From contig CAKONK010000004.1 of NCBI GenBank assembly GCA_934097085.1, positions 57,397-121,396 of the forward strand: a stretch of DNA of 64,000 bases, in the 5' to 3' direction. Position 1 is the first letter of the stretch, and every line of letters starts with the position of its first letter. The notes under the pieces were generated by a model. That model was not told the origin of the DNA, did no database searches, and saw only the letters and a program-made list of their open reading frames with translations. Shown one piece after another: positions 26,590-35,640 of the stretch. Source of the stretch: an uncultured Bacilli bacterium (GTDB lineage Bacteria; Bacillota_I; Bacilli_A; RF39; UBA660). Both the position numbers and the translations under genes were made by a program.

Positions 26590-26618
26590 TTGTCAAAGAA
26601 TGTGGTAGGTGTTATAAT
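26590..26618 (+). promoter_or_regulatory. Promoter of rpsU-yqeY
   Basis: TTGTCA (26590-26595), exactly 17 bp, then TATAAT (26613-26618): the best sigma-A promoter in the window. It begins 6 nt after the peptide 2 stop, so the bacteriocin operon has no room for its own strong terminator. Confidence 0.85.
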
Positions 26619-26646
26619 ATGTGTAGCTATTGAAGGGAGGGATATG

Positions 26647-26832
26647 ATGACAAAGGTAGTAGTTCAAAATGGTAATGTTGATCTTGCTTTAAAAAAGTTT
26701 AAGGCAAAATTTGCTCGTAGTGGCGTCCCTTCAGAACTTAAGAAGAGAAAATGCTATGAAAAACCAGGCGTTAAAAGAAGAAATGAAAAGAAAGAAAACA
26801 TTAAAAATTCACGCCGTAGAAACCATAACTAA
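26647..26832 (+). CDS. rpsU: 30S ribosomal protein bS21
   Basis: 61 residues, basic throughout: TKVVVQNGNVDLALKKFK, then RSGVPSELKKRKCYEKPG, matching bS21. It helps the 30S subunit select mRNA at initiation. GGGAGG is 6 nt before ATG 26647; ATG 26644 is too close to it. It is followed by yqeY as in Bacillus. Confidence 0.95.
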   Translation: MTKVVVQNGNVDLALKKFKAKFARSGVPSELKKRKCYEKPGVKRRNEKKENIKNSRRRNHN

Positions 26833-26843
26833 GGAGGCTATGT

Positions 26844-27284
26844 ATGGAAAATCAAATTGATAACGATTTAAAATTAGCTTTAAAAAGTGGTGACAAATTT
26901 ACTTTATCAGTATTAAGAATGTTAAAAAGTGAGATTATAAATGAAAGCCGTAAAGGTTCACTTCATACTCTTACTGATGATGAAGTCCTTAAAGTAATCA
27001 AAAAAGGTGTAAAAACTAGAAAAGATTCAATCGAGGAATATAAAAAATATGGCAAACTTGATACTGTAAATGAACTTGCTAAAGAGGTAGATATATTAAA
27101 TAAATACTTACCACAAGAAATGAGTGAGGAGGAAATAATAAGGGTTGTTGACGAAGTTTTCGAAGAACTTAAACCAAGTTCAATGAAAGATATGGGCAAC
27201 CTTATGAAAGTTATTTCTTCGAAGATAACAAATGCTGATATGTCACTTGTTAGTAAAATTGTTAAGGATAAATTATTAGGTTAA
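26844..27284 (+). CDS. yqeY: GatB/YqeY domain protein
   Basis: 146 residues with the YqeY pattern: DLKLALKSGDKFTLSVLRML, a central EYKKYGKLDTV-ELAKEVDIL helix pair, YLPQEMSEEEI and the MGNLMKVISSKI end. The fold matches the tail of GatB, which contacts tRNA; the role of stand-alone YqeY is not settled. AAGGAGG precedes the ATG and rpsU lies 11 nt upstream, the order conserved in Bacillota. Confidence 0.92.
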   Translation: MENQIDNDLKLALKSGDKFTLSVLRMLKSEIINESRKGSLHTLTDDEVLKVIKKGVKTRKDSIEEYKKYGKLDTVNELAKEVDILNKYLPQEMSEEEIIRVVDEVFEELKPSSMKDMGNLMKVISSKITNADMSLVSKIVKDKLLG

Positions 27285-27300
27285 TTTATCCTTTTTATTT
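27266..27300 (+). terminator. rpsU-yqeY terminator
   Basis: GGATAAATTA (27266-27275) pairs perfectly with TAATTTATCC (27282-27291), then TTTTTATTT. The stem overlaps the yqeY stop. Confidence 0.85.
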
Positions 27301-27346
27301 ACAAATAAAATATCAAGTGATACAATATAATTACTATGGAGGAACT

Positions 27347-28054
27347 ATGATAGAAATTAAAAATGTAAGTAAATCATATAATGGAAAAACAAAAGCACTA
27401 AATAATGTTTCATTTAAAGTACCTAATGGAAAAATCTTTGCTTTTATAGGTCATAATGGAGCAGGCAAAACAACGCTTATTAAAATGATAATGGGTATTT
27501 TAGACTTTGATGAGGGAGATATTTTAGTCGAAGGTAAAAGTATAAAAGATAGTCCTATTGAATGTAAAAAAGTAATGGCATATTTACCAGATAATCCAGA
27601 TCTTTATGAAAATATGAAAGCCATAGATTATATAAATTTTGTTTGTGATATGTATGATGTAAGTAGTGAAATTAGAGAAAAAAATATTTTGAAATATTCT
27701 CGCCTTTTAGAAATGGACAAAAATTTGAATGATGAAATATCTTCGTTTTCTCATGGAATGAAACAAAAAATTGCTTTGATATCAGCACTTTGTCATGAAC
27801 CTAAAATTTTGGTAATGGATGAACCTTTTGTTGGTCTTGATCCAAAAGCTGTTTTTGATATGAAAAAGATAATGAAAGATATGGTAAATGAGGGAAAGAT
27901 AGTTTTTTATTCAACCCATATTCTTGATGTAGCGGAAAAACTTTGTGATGAAGTTGCAATTATTAAAAAAGGTAAACTTATAAAATGTGGAACTATGAAA
28001 GAAATTAAGGGCGATGAATCACTCGAAGAAGTATTCTTAGAACTAGGTGAATGA
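27347..28054 (+). CDS. ABC transporter ATP-binding protein
   Basis: 235 residues: Walker A GHNGAGKT near 37, FSHGMKQKIALI signature near 135, Walker B ILVMDEP near 158 and an STHILD switch. It belongs to the drug/Na+/lipid exporter branch whose partners are separate ABC-2 permeases; the next gene is such a permease and overlaps it (ATGA). GGAGG precedes ATG 27347. Cargo unknown. Confidence 0.88.
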   Translation: MIEIKNVSKSYNGKTKALNNVSFKVPNGKIFAFIGHNGAGKTTLIKMIMGILDFDEGDILVEGKSIKDSPIECKKVMAYLPDNPDLYENMKAIDYINFVCDMYDVSSEIREKNILKYSRLLEMDKNLNDEISSFSHGMKQKIALISALCHEPKILVMDEPFVGLDPKAVFDMKKIMKDMVNEGKIVFYSTHILDVAEKLCDEVAIIKKGKLIKCGTMKEIKGDESLEEVFLELGE

Positions 28055-29664
28055 TGAAAAAAATATATTCTTTAATTAAGGCATCATTAAGTGAGGGAAT
28101 GAGTTTATTTAAATTAAAACAAATTGATAAACAAAGTAATATAAGGAAAAAATTATTTCCAGTTTTTCTATTTTTAATTGTTATGTATGGTATAGGAACA
28201 TATGCTTATTTAATTGCTAAACCTCTTTCTAAAATAGGACTTACTCATATAATGCTTTCAATGATGATTATGTTTGTTTCACTTTATACAATAATCGAAG
28301 GTTTTTATAAAGCACAAGGTATGCTTTTTGATTGTAAAGATAATGATATGTTACTTTCAATGCCATTGAATAAAAAAACAATTTTCTTTGTAAGAATGTT
28401 TAAATTTTATTTATTTCAACTTATGTATGATAGTTTATTTATTTTACCAGCATTCATAATTTATGCTTATTTTGAAAACCCAGGAATAAACTTCTATTTA
28501 ATGTCTTTGGTAATGCTTATTTTACTGCCTATTCTTCCCTTGATAGTCGCATCTTTTATAGGCTATATCATAAAACTTATTTCTGTAAATTTTAAAAATT
28601 CTAAAAGAGTGCAGACAATTATTTCAATGTTGCTTCTTATAATGGTATTTTATTTTTCATTTAATATGGAAAGTTTAGTAAATAATATAGTTAATAAAGC
28701 AGATATGATTAATGATATAATTACTAAGATATATTATCCAATAAATTTATATTTATCATTGATTAATAAATTTGATGTTTTAAAACTTTTAAAATTAATT
28801 CTAATAAACATTGTCCCTTTTATTATTTTTATTTATTTAGGTTCAATATACTACTTTAAAATTATTTTTAAATCTAAGAAAAGTGATATTAAAAAAGGTA
28901 GTAAGACATTAACTTTTAAAAGAAAAAATGTAATATTGTCACTTACAAAAAAAGAAATGAAAACTTATTTTGGTATTCCAGTTTACATAGTAAATACTTT
29001 ATTTGGAATGGTATTAATGATTATATTAACCATATTACTTTGTACAAATGTAGATAAATTTATTTTACTTTTACAATCTAGTTCAGATATAACAATTACT
29101 CCAACAATTATTAATAAATATGCTCCAATATTTTTTATGGAAATGATTTTATTTACGGGTTTTATGACACAAATTACTTGTTCATCAATTTCCCTTGAGG
29201 GTAAAACATTTAATATTTTAAAAAGTTATCCAATAAATGAAAAAAATATTTTTATATCAAAAGTTTTATTTAGTTTATTTTTAACTATTCCAATTATTAT
29301 TTTATGTAGTTTAATATTTTTAATAAACTATAAAGTTAAATCAATCTATATAATTTATATATTACTATTTGCTTTTTTAACACCACTATTTTCTGCACTA
29401 TTAGGTCTATTTATTAATTTAAAGTATCCTAAACTTAAATGGAATAATGAAACTGAAGTTGTTAAACAAAGTACAAGTACTATGATTTGTACATTTACTG
29501 GTATGGGTCTTTTCTTTATAAGTTTATTTATAACTATAAAATTTATAAATAATATAAATGTTGTTATGTTAATTCAAATTATTATTTTAATTATTACTAA
29601 TATAATATTATGGTTATTATTGTTAGCAGTAGGTGTAAAAGAATTTCGTAAGTTAAATTATTAA
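28051..29664 (+). CDS. ABC-2-type permease partner
   Basis: 537 residues with about twelve hydrophobic helices and a basic linker near 280-305. An early CKDNDMLLSMPLNKKTIFFVR segment and its repeat-like counterpart LEGKTFNILKSYPINEKNIF show an internal duplication: two six-helix halves, each with a cytoplasmic motif that likely contacts the ATPase. It is translated by overlap with the ATPase gene. Substrate not deducible. Confidence 0.82.
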   Translation: MMKKIYSLIKASLSEGMSLFKLKQIDKQSNIRKKLFPVFLFLIVMYGIGTYAYLIAKPLSKIGLTHIMLSMMIMFVSLYTIIEGFYKAQGMLFDCKDNDMLLSMPLNKKTIFFVRMFKFYLFQLMYDSLFILPAFIIYAYFENPGINFYLMSLVMLILLPILPLIVASFIGYIIKLISVNFKNSKRVQTIISMLLLIMVFYFSFNMESLVNNIVNKADMINDIITKIYYPINLYLSLINKFDVLKLLKLILINIVPFIIFIYLGSIYYFKIIFKSKKSDIKKGSKTLTFKRKNVILSLTKKEMKTYFGIPVYIVNTLFGMVLMIILTILLCTNVDKFILLLQSSSDITITPTIINKYAPIFFMEMILFTGFMTQITCSSISLEGKTFNILKSYPINEKNIFISKVLFSLFLTIPIIILCSLIFLINYKVKSIYIIYILLFAFLTPLFSALLGLFINLKYPKLKWNNETEVVKQSTSTMICTFTGMGLFFISLFITIKFINNINVVMLIQIIILIITNIILWLLLLAVGVKEFRKLNY

Positions 29665-29893
29665 TGTAAACAAAATGTGAATATAGAAAAATATATTTAC
29701 ATTTTTTTAATATTTGATAAAATTAAAATAGAAAAGAGGTTTGTGATATGAAAGAGGAAACAAATAAAAGTAAGATAATATTTATAACTGCTATAGTATG
29801 TATAGTATTATGTATACCAATTGGTATAATTTTAGGAAGAACATTACTTGGTAAAAATGAAAGTAATAAAACAAATAATAATGTTGTTAATAA
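29656..29893 (+). repeat. Module copy 1: terminator, promoter, start and membrane anchor
   Basis: A 238-bp block that recurs at 31024-31261 with about four mismatches by eye, and in shorter form at 32029-32236. It holds a terminator (29673-29708), a promoter whose -35 (TTTACA, 29696-29701) lies in the right arm of that terminator, -10 TAAAAT (29718-29723), the AGAGG site, and the first ~48 codons of the anchored protein. Confidence 0.9.
29673..29708 (+). terminator. Terminator of the ABC transporter operon
   Basis: AAATGTGAATATA (29673-29685) pairs with TATATTTACATTT (29692-29704) with one G-T pair, and a T-run follows. The same hairpin is carried in module copy 2. Confidence 0.8.
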
Positions 29894-30638
29894 TACAAAT
29901 CAAAATATATCAAATAATACTGAGGATGAGATTGAAATTAATGGAGTTTCATATATTCGTTCTGAAGTGGTTTACGATATTAGTGTAATTGATAAAAAAT
30001 TAAATGGTTTTTCTTTAGAGGATTTAAATAATGTAGATGTTTATGGTGATGAAGACTGGAATAATGATAGTGAAAATTTAAATAGATATGATTTATTATT
30101 GGGAATGTCAATTTCAAATGAAAACTATGTAAAAAATTTAGTAAAATTTGTTTTGTTAAAAATGAATGTTGCAAAAGGGGAATTAAATAAAAAATATATG
30201 AATTTTAAAGTTTCAACAACTGAATTTAGTAATATATTAAATAGATTTAGTAAAAAAAATATAACTGAAAATGATTTAATCGGTCTTACTATTGAAAATG
30301 GTAATTCTATAAAATGTGATGCTAAAGAATGTAATATATATAATCCATTTTCTGTTCCAACTACATTACTGCATTCAGGCAATATAATATTGTCAAAAAA
30401 ATTAGAAGATTTAACTTTGAAATTAGGATATGTATACTTTTTAGGAGAGGATAATTTTTGTAAATATTATAGTGATTTTAGTCAAACAAAACTTTTAAAA
30501 GAAATAAATACAAATATTGATTTAACTGGATCATATAAATATTGTCAAGATAATTATAATTCAAATGAATATACTCCAGTAACATTCAATTTTGAATCAA
30601 ATAATTTAGGGGGATATAGATTACTTAGTATTAAATAA
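29748..30638 (+). CDS. Membrane-anchored extracellular protein, paralogue 1 of 3
   Basis: 296 residues. A cytoplasmic KEETNKSK start, one membrane helix (about 10-32) ending GIILGRTLLG, and an Asn-rich linker are shared with the next two anchored genes. The remaining ~240 residues are not similar to theirs. This ectodomain has four cysteines in CDAKECN and FCKYY/YKYCQD positions, suggesting disulfides outside the cell. I know no family for it. AGAGG precedes the ATG within the repeated module. Confidence 0.75.
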   Translation: MKEETNKSKIIFITAIVCIVLCIPIGIILGRTLLGKNESNKTNNNVVNNTNQNISNNTEDEIEINGVSYIRSEVVYDISVIDKKLNGFSLEDLNNVDVYGDEDWNNDSENLNRYDLLLGMSISNENYVKNLVKFVLLKMNVAKGELNKKYMNFKVSTTEFSNILNRFSKKNITENDLIGLTIENGNSIKCDAKECNIYNPFSVPTTLLHSGNIILSKKLEDLTLKLGYVYFLGEDNFCKYYSDFSQTKLLKEINTNIDLTGSYKYCQDNYNSNEYTPVTFNFESNNLGGYRLLSIK

Positions 30639-30644
30639 TATAAG

Positions 30645-30667
30645 CTACCAAAATGGTAGTTTTTTTA
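30645..30667 (+). terminator. Terminator of paralogue 1
   Basis: CTACC (30645-30649) pairs with GGTAG (30655-30659), then seven T. Confidence 0.75.
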
Positions 30668-30670
30668 ATA

Positions 30671-31048
30671 ATGAATGAAGATAGACATTTAAATAATTTT
30701 GGTGTTATAAGAGATGTAAATACTTTAAAATGGTTAGATGTTGCACCAATTTTTGATAATGGTCAAAGTCTTAATATAAAATATTATGATAGTGATGAAT
30801 TACATATTTCTGGTGAAGGAAGATTCTTTTATGAAGTTAAAACATTTGATGAAATAATTAAAGTTGTTGAAGATATCAAAAGAATTGATATTAATAAACT
30901 TGAGGGTATTGTAGAGTGGTTTGATAATCTACTTCATAAGTATCAAAATATCACTTTAATTTCTGATGGTAGAATTAATTTATTATGTATCTTACTAAAT
31001 AGACAAATTAATAAATTAAAACTAATTATTAATGTAAACAAAATGTGA
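30671..31048 (+). pseudogene. C-terminal fragment of a HipA-like kinase
   Basis: 125 codons starting right at the kinase catalytic loop: NEDRHLNNFGVIRD, then WLDVAPIFDNGQSL, the conserved N-x-DRH-x2-NFG and metal-binding D-N elements of HipA-type kinases. Everything N-terminal to this (normally over 150 residues) is missing, and the frame begins just after a terminator. Its last eight codons run into module copy 2, whose left edge is at 31024, so the original C-terminus was probably replaced. An ATG at 30671 exists without a clear ribosome-binding site. Confidence 0.7.
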
Positions 31049-31261
31049 ATATAGAAAAATATATTTACATTTTTTTAATATTTGATAAAATTAAAATAGG
31101 AAAGAGGTTTGTGATATGAAAGAGGAAACAAATAAAAGTAAGATAATATTTATAACTGCTATAGTATGTATAGCATTATGTATACCGATTGGTATAATTT
31201 TAGGAAGGACATTACTTGGTAAAAATGAAAGTAATAAAACAAATAATAATGTTGTTAATAA
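31024..31261 (+). repeat. Module copy 2: terminator, promoter, start and membrane anchor
   Basis: Same 238 bp as 29656-29893 with about four single-base differences. It begins inside the HipA-like fragment and ends inside the linker of paralogue 2. Confidence 0.9.
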
Positions 31262-32021
31262 ACAAAATAATTTAACAAATAAAATAGATAATGTAATAGA
31301 TAATACCTCGAATATAATAAATAACACTATACATAATACGCAAAATATAGATAGTGATGCTTTATATGAAGTGGAAAATTTTGATGAAAAAACAAAACAA
31401 ATTTATAATTTATTTAATAGGTATATTTATAGTAGTGGTGCTTCAGGTCTTGATAATAGTGCCATTGATGTAATGACTTATGAAAAAAAAGTAATTACGT
31501 ATGATGACATAAAAGAACATGATAAGATTAATATCATTAAAGGAGGAATAGGCAAAGAAGACCGAATTGATACAGGAACAAATAGTGATGGTTATGAAAC
31601 TTTTGAAATAAGTGCTAATGTAATTACAAATTTATCTTATGAATTTTTTGGAAAATATATTTCATTACCTAAATATTTTTTCTTATTTCCAGCGAGTTGT
31701 AAATTATCAAATAATAAATATATTTGTTCATCTGGTCCTACAGGCGCTTTAGCAAGTCCTTGTTGGAAATACGTACCTATTAGTTATGAAGAAACAGAAG
31801 AATTATTAAAAATTACCGGTATAGCGGCTTATTGGGATATTACTAAATTTTATACAAATATTGATAAGGTAGATATAACTAATGGTTATTGTGAAAATAT
31901 TTCTTATGAAAAAGAAAATAATTGTTTAAGAAACTATGCAAATGATTTTCAAAAAATGACTTTAACTTTAAAATTAAATGGTGATGATCATTATGTTTTT
32001 GATAAAATTGAACTTAATTAA
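31116..32021 (+). CDS. Membrane-anchored extracellular protein, paralogue 2 of 3
   Basis: 301 residues. The first ~50 match paralogue 1 almost exactly, then an Asn/Ile-rich linker leads into an unrelated ectodomain. It carries a YFFLFPASCKLSNNKYICSSGPTG-like region with two cysteines, GASGL, and late cysteines in GYCEN and NNCLRN. No known domain recognised. The conserved anchor with changing ectodomain suggests recombination of the distal part. Its promoter lies in module copy 2. Confidence 0.75.
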   Translation: MKEETNKSKIIFITAIVCIALCIPIGIILGRTLLGKNESNKTNNNVVNKQNNLTNKIDNVIDNTSNIINNTIHNTQNIDSDALYEVENFDEKTKQIYNLFNRYIYSSGASGLDNSAIDVMTYEKKVITYDDIKEHDKINIIKGGIGKEDRIDTGTNSDGYETFEISANVITNLSYEFFGKYISLPKYFFLFPASCKLSNNKYICSSGPTGALASPCWKYVPISYEETEELLKITGIAAYWDITKFYTNIDKVDITNGYCENISYEKENNCLRNYANDFQKMTLTLKLNGDDHYVFDKIELN

Positions 32022-32028
32022 AAATATA

Positions 32029-32236
32029 AAAAATATATTTACATTTTTTTAATATTTGATAAAATTAAAATAGAAAAGAGGTTTGTGATATGAAAGAGGA
32101 AACAAATAAAAGTAAGATAATATTTATAACTGCTATAATATGTATAGCATTATGTATACCAATAGGTATAATTTTAGGAAGAACATTACTTGGTAAAAAT
32201 GATAAAACAAATAATAATGTTGTTAATAAACAAAAT
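32029..32236 (+). repeat. Module copy 3 (shortened): promoter, start and membrane anchor
   Basis: Copies the right part of the module: the left terminator arm is missing, the -35/-10 and start are kept, and six bases (two codons, Ser-Asn region) are deleted in the linker. It shares AACAAAATA with copy 2 beyond the end of copy 1. Confidence 0.88.
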
Positions 32237-32896
32237 ATTATTGATAAAAATTCTGATGAATATAAAGAAGCTGAAAAAGTATTAAATTCTTTTGAAAAGG
32301 AATTTAAAATATCTTATAAAAATTTATATAATGGTAACTATAATATAAAAAATATTTCTGATGAAGATAAATTAAAATCAGTAATTAAACTTATGGAAAA
32401 TGATAGTTTAATTAAAAGTTCATGTAAAAAAGATAGAGATGTAATAACTTATGATAAACTTAATGAATATTTAAATAGTTTTAATTCAAAAGTATTAAAT
32501 ATAGAGTCAAATGAAAAATATAATGAAGATATAATTAAGAGTTTAACTAAAAAATATGGTAGTGAAGTTTATTCATTAGATTATTATTACAATATTGAAT
32601 TTAAAAATAATGGACTTGATATATCTGGACCTTGCACAGAAACTGATAAAATAAAAGCTAGTGATAGGATAATAAAGGTAGAAAAAGAAAATAATAATTA
32701 TATAGTTTATGCAAAAATATTTTTTAATAATGCTAATTTTATATACAAAGATTATGCTGGAAAAGATGTAATTTATCAAGCTACTATAGAAAATAATTTT
32801 ATTGTTGATGATAATCTAGATAAATTTGATACTTATAAATATACTTTTAAAATAGATAATGGAAATTATTCATTTGTATCTTTAGAAAAAATTTAA
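32090..32896 (+). CDS. Membrane-anchored extracellular protein, paralogue 3 of 3
   Basis: 268 residues with the same anchor, then a lysine-rich helical ectodomain (KEAEKVLNSFEKEFKISYK) and a beta-rich end. Two cysteines only (SSCKKD, GPCTE). It shows no similarity by eye to the other two ectodomains and no domain I recognise. It ends in a good terminator, closing the array. Confidence 0.73.
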   Translation: MKEETNKSKIIFITAIICIALCIPIGIILGRTLLGKNDKTNNNVVNKQNIIDKNSDEYKEAEKVLNSFEKEFKISYKNLYNGNYNIKNISDEDKLKSVIKLMENDSLIKSSCKKDRDVITYDKLNEYLNSFNSKVLNIESNEKYNEDIIKSLTKKYGSEVYSLDYYYNIEFKNNGLDISGPCTETDKIKASDRIIKVEKENNNYIVYAKIFFNNANFIYKDYAGKDVIYQATIENNFIVDDNLDKFDTYKYTFKIDNGNYSFVSLEKI

Positions 32897-32922
32897 TAGT
32901 GCTTAAAAACACTATTTTTTTT
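32895..32922 (+). terminator. Terminator of paralogue 3
   Basis: AATAGTG (32895-32901) pairs with CACTATT (32910-32916), then a T-run. The stem overlaps the stop codon. Confidence 0.82.
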
Positions 32923-32935
32923 ATTATTTTTTTTG

Positions 32936-32941
32936 TATAAT
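32936..32941 (+). promoter_or_regulatory. -10 box directly before the LtaS-like start codon
   Basis: TATAAT ends 6 nt before ATG 32948, and no Shine-Dalgarno sequence is present. Transcription would start at or next to the ATG, giving a leaderless mRNA. Confidence 0.55.
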
Positions 32942-32947
32942 AATAGT

Positions 32948-34879
32948 ATGAAAGAATATAAAAGAAAAAGCGTATTTATAATTTATTTTTTATCATTTTT
33001 GTATATGGAATTTGTCTATAGATTTTTATTATACAAGAAAGTTTTTGTGTTATCTAATATTAATATGATTATTTTTATACTAGGATATAGTATTTTAATG
33101 TATGTTTTAACAAGAATTTTTAGTGAAAAACTTAATAAATTTATATTTTATTTTACATTTGTGTTCTGGTCTTTATGGTTTTCTGCCCAATATGTTGTAA
33201 AGGGTTTTTTTGACTTTTATATTTCTTTTTCTGTACTTCAGATTGCTGATCAAGTTACTTCATTTTTAGGCAAGGCAGTTATTGAAACATTAAAAAGACT
33301 TCCTGGAATAATTCTTTTATGCATACCTTTAATTTTAGTAATTATTTTTAAAAGAAAAATTTATTTTAAAAGAACTAATGGTTATAAAATTGGTATGGCT
33401 TTAATAATGTTAGTTTTTTCAGGCATTGGGTACATTTATTCACTTAATATTGGTAAGGAAAAATCATTTAGTCCTTATGAACTATTTTATCATGTAAATA
33501 ATCCTGCACTTAATATTGAAAAAGAGGGTATTATTAATACATTTTTTATTGATAGTTATCGTTTTATATTTGGCTTTGAAGAAAAAATATATGATAATAA
33601 TGAAGAAAAATATGTTGAAACAACATATGAACCTAATATATTAGATATTGATTTTGATTCATTACTTAATGATTATGCTGGTAATAATAAGGTTACAACA
33701 CTTACAAATTATATTAAAGATAAATATACTTATCAAAATGAATATACTGGAAAATTTAAGGGTAAAAATTTAATTTTATTTATGGGAGAAAGTTTTAATG
33801 AAATAGCTGTAAGAAAGGATATTACTCCAACTTTATATAAATTAGCAAATAATGGATTTGTATTTTCTAATTATTATACTCCAACAATATATTCGACTAT
33901 AGGTGGAGAATTTCAAGAATTAACTGGATTATATGCAAATTTTTCTTCATTAAAAGCATTTAGAAATGGTACTAATTCATTTCCATATGGAATAGGTAAT
34001 TTATTTAAAAATGAAGGTTATAATGTTTATGCATATCATAATAATTCTTATGCTTTTCAAGATAGAAACGTTTATTTAAAAACTTTGGGTTTTGATAATT
34101 TTTTAGCATGTTATAATGGACTTGAAAAAAGAATTAATTGTCGTACTTGGCCTCAAAGTGATGTAGAAATGATTGATTCAACCACTAATGATTATATTAA
34201 TAGTGATAAACCTTTTATGGTATTTTATGCGACTGTATCTGGTCATGCAGGTTATAGTTTTTCAGAAAATGCGATGGCTAGAAAACATAAAGAAGAAATT
34301 GAAAAATTTAATTTAGGTTATAGTGAAGGACCACTTTCATATTTGGCTGCGAATATGGAACTTAATGATGCTTTAGAAAGTTTAATAAATAAATTAAAAG
34401 ATGCTGGTAAACTAGAGGATACAGTAATTGCTTTAGTCGGAGATCACTACCCATATGAACTTTCAATTGATGAAATAAACGAAATTTCTAGTTATAAAAA
34501 GGATGCTAAAATTGAGGTAAATCATAGTAAATTTATTTTATATAATAGTGCTATGGAAAATGTTAATATATCAAAAGTAGGTAGTTCAATTGATGTACTT
34601 CCTACAATATATAATTTATTTAATTTAAAATATGATTCAAGACTTATTATTGGTACAGATTTATTAAGCACAAGTGATGGTCTTGCAATGTTTGATAATC
34701 GTTCTTGGGTTACTGATAAAGGAACATACTTTACCGCTACTGGGGAGTTTATTAAAAAAGGTGATGTAAGTGATGACTATGTTAATAAACAAATGCAAAT
34801 AGTTAATAATAAAATTAATTTAAGTAGTTATTTTATGGATACAAACTATTATAACATTGTAAGTAATTATGTTAAATGA
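32948..34879 (+). CDS. LtaS-like sulfatase-family phosphoglycerol transferase
   Basis: 643 residues: five N-terminal membrane helices (about 8-165) and an extracellular sulfatase-fold domain from about residue 275. NLILFMGESFNE carries a metal-binding Glu, PTIYSTIGGEFQ the catalytic Thr, and ALVGDHYPYE the Asp-His pair. LtaS enzymes polymerise glycerol phosphate from phosphatidylglycerol; relatives decorate surface polymers. The start at 32948 is chosen because it begins the basic N-terminus; an earlier ATG at 32933 overlaps the -10 box. Confidence 0.87.
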   Translation: MKEYKRKSVFIIYFLSFLYMEFVYRFLLYKKVFVLSNINMIIFILGYSILMYVLTRIFSEKLNKFIFYFTFVFWSLWFSAQYVVKGFFDFYISFSVLQIADQVTSFLGKAVIETLKRLPGIILLCIPLILVIIFKRKIYFKRTNGYKIGMALIMLVFSGIGYIYSLNIGKEKSFSPYELFYHVNNPALNIEKEGIINTFFIDSYRFIFGFEEKIYDNNEEKYVETTYEPNILDIDFDSLLNDYAGNNKVTTLTNYIKDKYTYQNEYTGKFKGKNLILFMGESFNEIAVRKDITPTLYKLANNGFVFSNYYTPTIYSTIGGEFQELTGLYANFSSLKAFRNGTNSFPYGIGNLFKNEGYNVYAYHNNSYAFQDRNVYLKTLGFDNFLACYNGLEKRINCRTWPQSDVEMIDSTTNDYINSDKPFMVFYATVSGHAGYSFSENAMARKHKEEIEKFNLGYSEGPLSYLAANMELNDALESLINKLKDAGKLEDTVIALVGDHYPYELSIDEINEISSYKKDAKIEVNHSKFILYNSAMENVNISKVGSSIDVLPTIYNLFNLKYDSRLIIGTDLLSTSDGLAMFDNRSWVTDKGTYFTATGEFIKKGDVSDDYVNKQMQIVNNKINLSSYFMDTNYYNIVSNYVK

Positions 34880-34934
34880 CTTGTAAAAATACTATAAATT
34901 TGATAAGATTAATTAAGAATAGAGAGGATTATCT

Positions 34935-35576
34935 ATGAGTGAAAAAGATAAATTAAAATCACAAGTTTATTTAATAATTTTCATATTTATATTTTTAATG
35001 GTTGTGGTAACTGGTGTTTATGCATATTACATAACAAAAGACTTTAAATATGGTTCTTTTGATGTTGAAGTTAAAACAAAAGGTGTTGATACTTTAAAAA
35101 TTAAAAGTGGAAATGATATAAATATTAATGCAAATGATCATAACTTTATTAAGGATGTTGGACAGTCAATTACTGGAGAAACTTCAATAGATGTAAACCT
35201 TGATACTACTAAAGAAAAAATAAAATATTGTTATGATGTTTATTATGAAGCACCTGAATATGAAGTATTTAAATATAGTAATTATCCAAATAGTGAACTT
35301 ACTTTAAATGTATATTCTAAAATAAATGATGAAGAAGAAAAACTTCTTATTGAAAATATGGATATAACAACAGTAACAGGAAAAGTAAATATTCCAATAA
35401 ATTTAAATATTGATAATTATGAACATAGTATAGATACAGTAAAAAGAGTAAATAAAAATATTAAGTATATAGCAAAAGTTACTTATAATTATTTTAAAGA
35501 TATTGATCAAGGGATTAATGATGGTGCAAATTATAAAGCTAAATTTAATATTGATAATGTAAGAGAGTGCAAGTAA
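34935..35576 (+). CDS. TasA/camelysin-like secreted protein with SipW-type signal
   Basis: 213 residues. The signal segment (about 10-30) ends VVVTGVYAYYITKD, close to the A-Y-F-type cleavage region of proteins processed by SipW signal peptidase (TasA, camelysin). The rest is beta-rich with no membrane segment. Two further genes (39018, 42164) have the same signal type. It may be a surface fibre or matrix subunit, or a prepilin-like protein. AGAGAGG precedes the ATG. Confidence 0.6.
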   Translation: MSEKDKLKSQVYLIIFIFIFLMVVVTGVYAYYITKDFKYGSFDVEVKTKGVDTLKIKSGNDININANDHNFIKDVGQSITGETSIDVNLDTTKEKIKYCYDVYYEAPEYEVFKYSNYPNSELTLNVYSKINDEEEKLLIENMDITTVTGKVNIPINLNIDNYEHSIDTVKRVNKNIKYIAKVTYNYFKDIDQGINDGANYKAKFNIDNVRECK

Positions 35577-35640
35577 CACTTTCTTTTTCTCTATGTGGAC
35601 TTTTTATAAGAAATTTTGTATAATTTTATTGGTGATAGAA

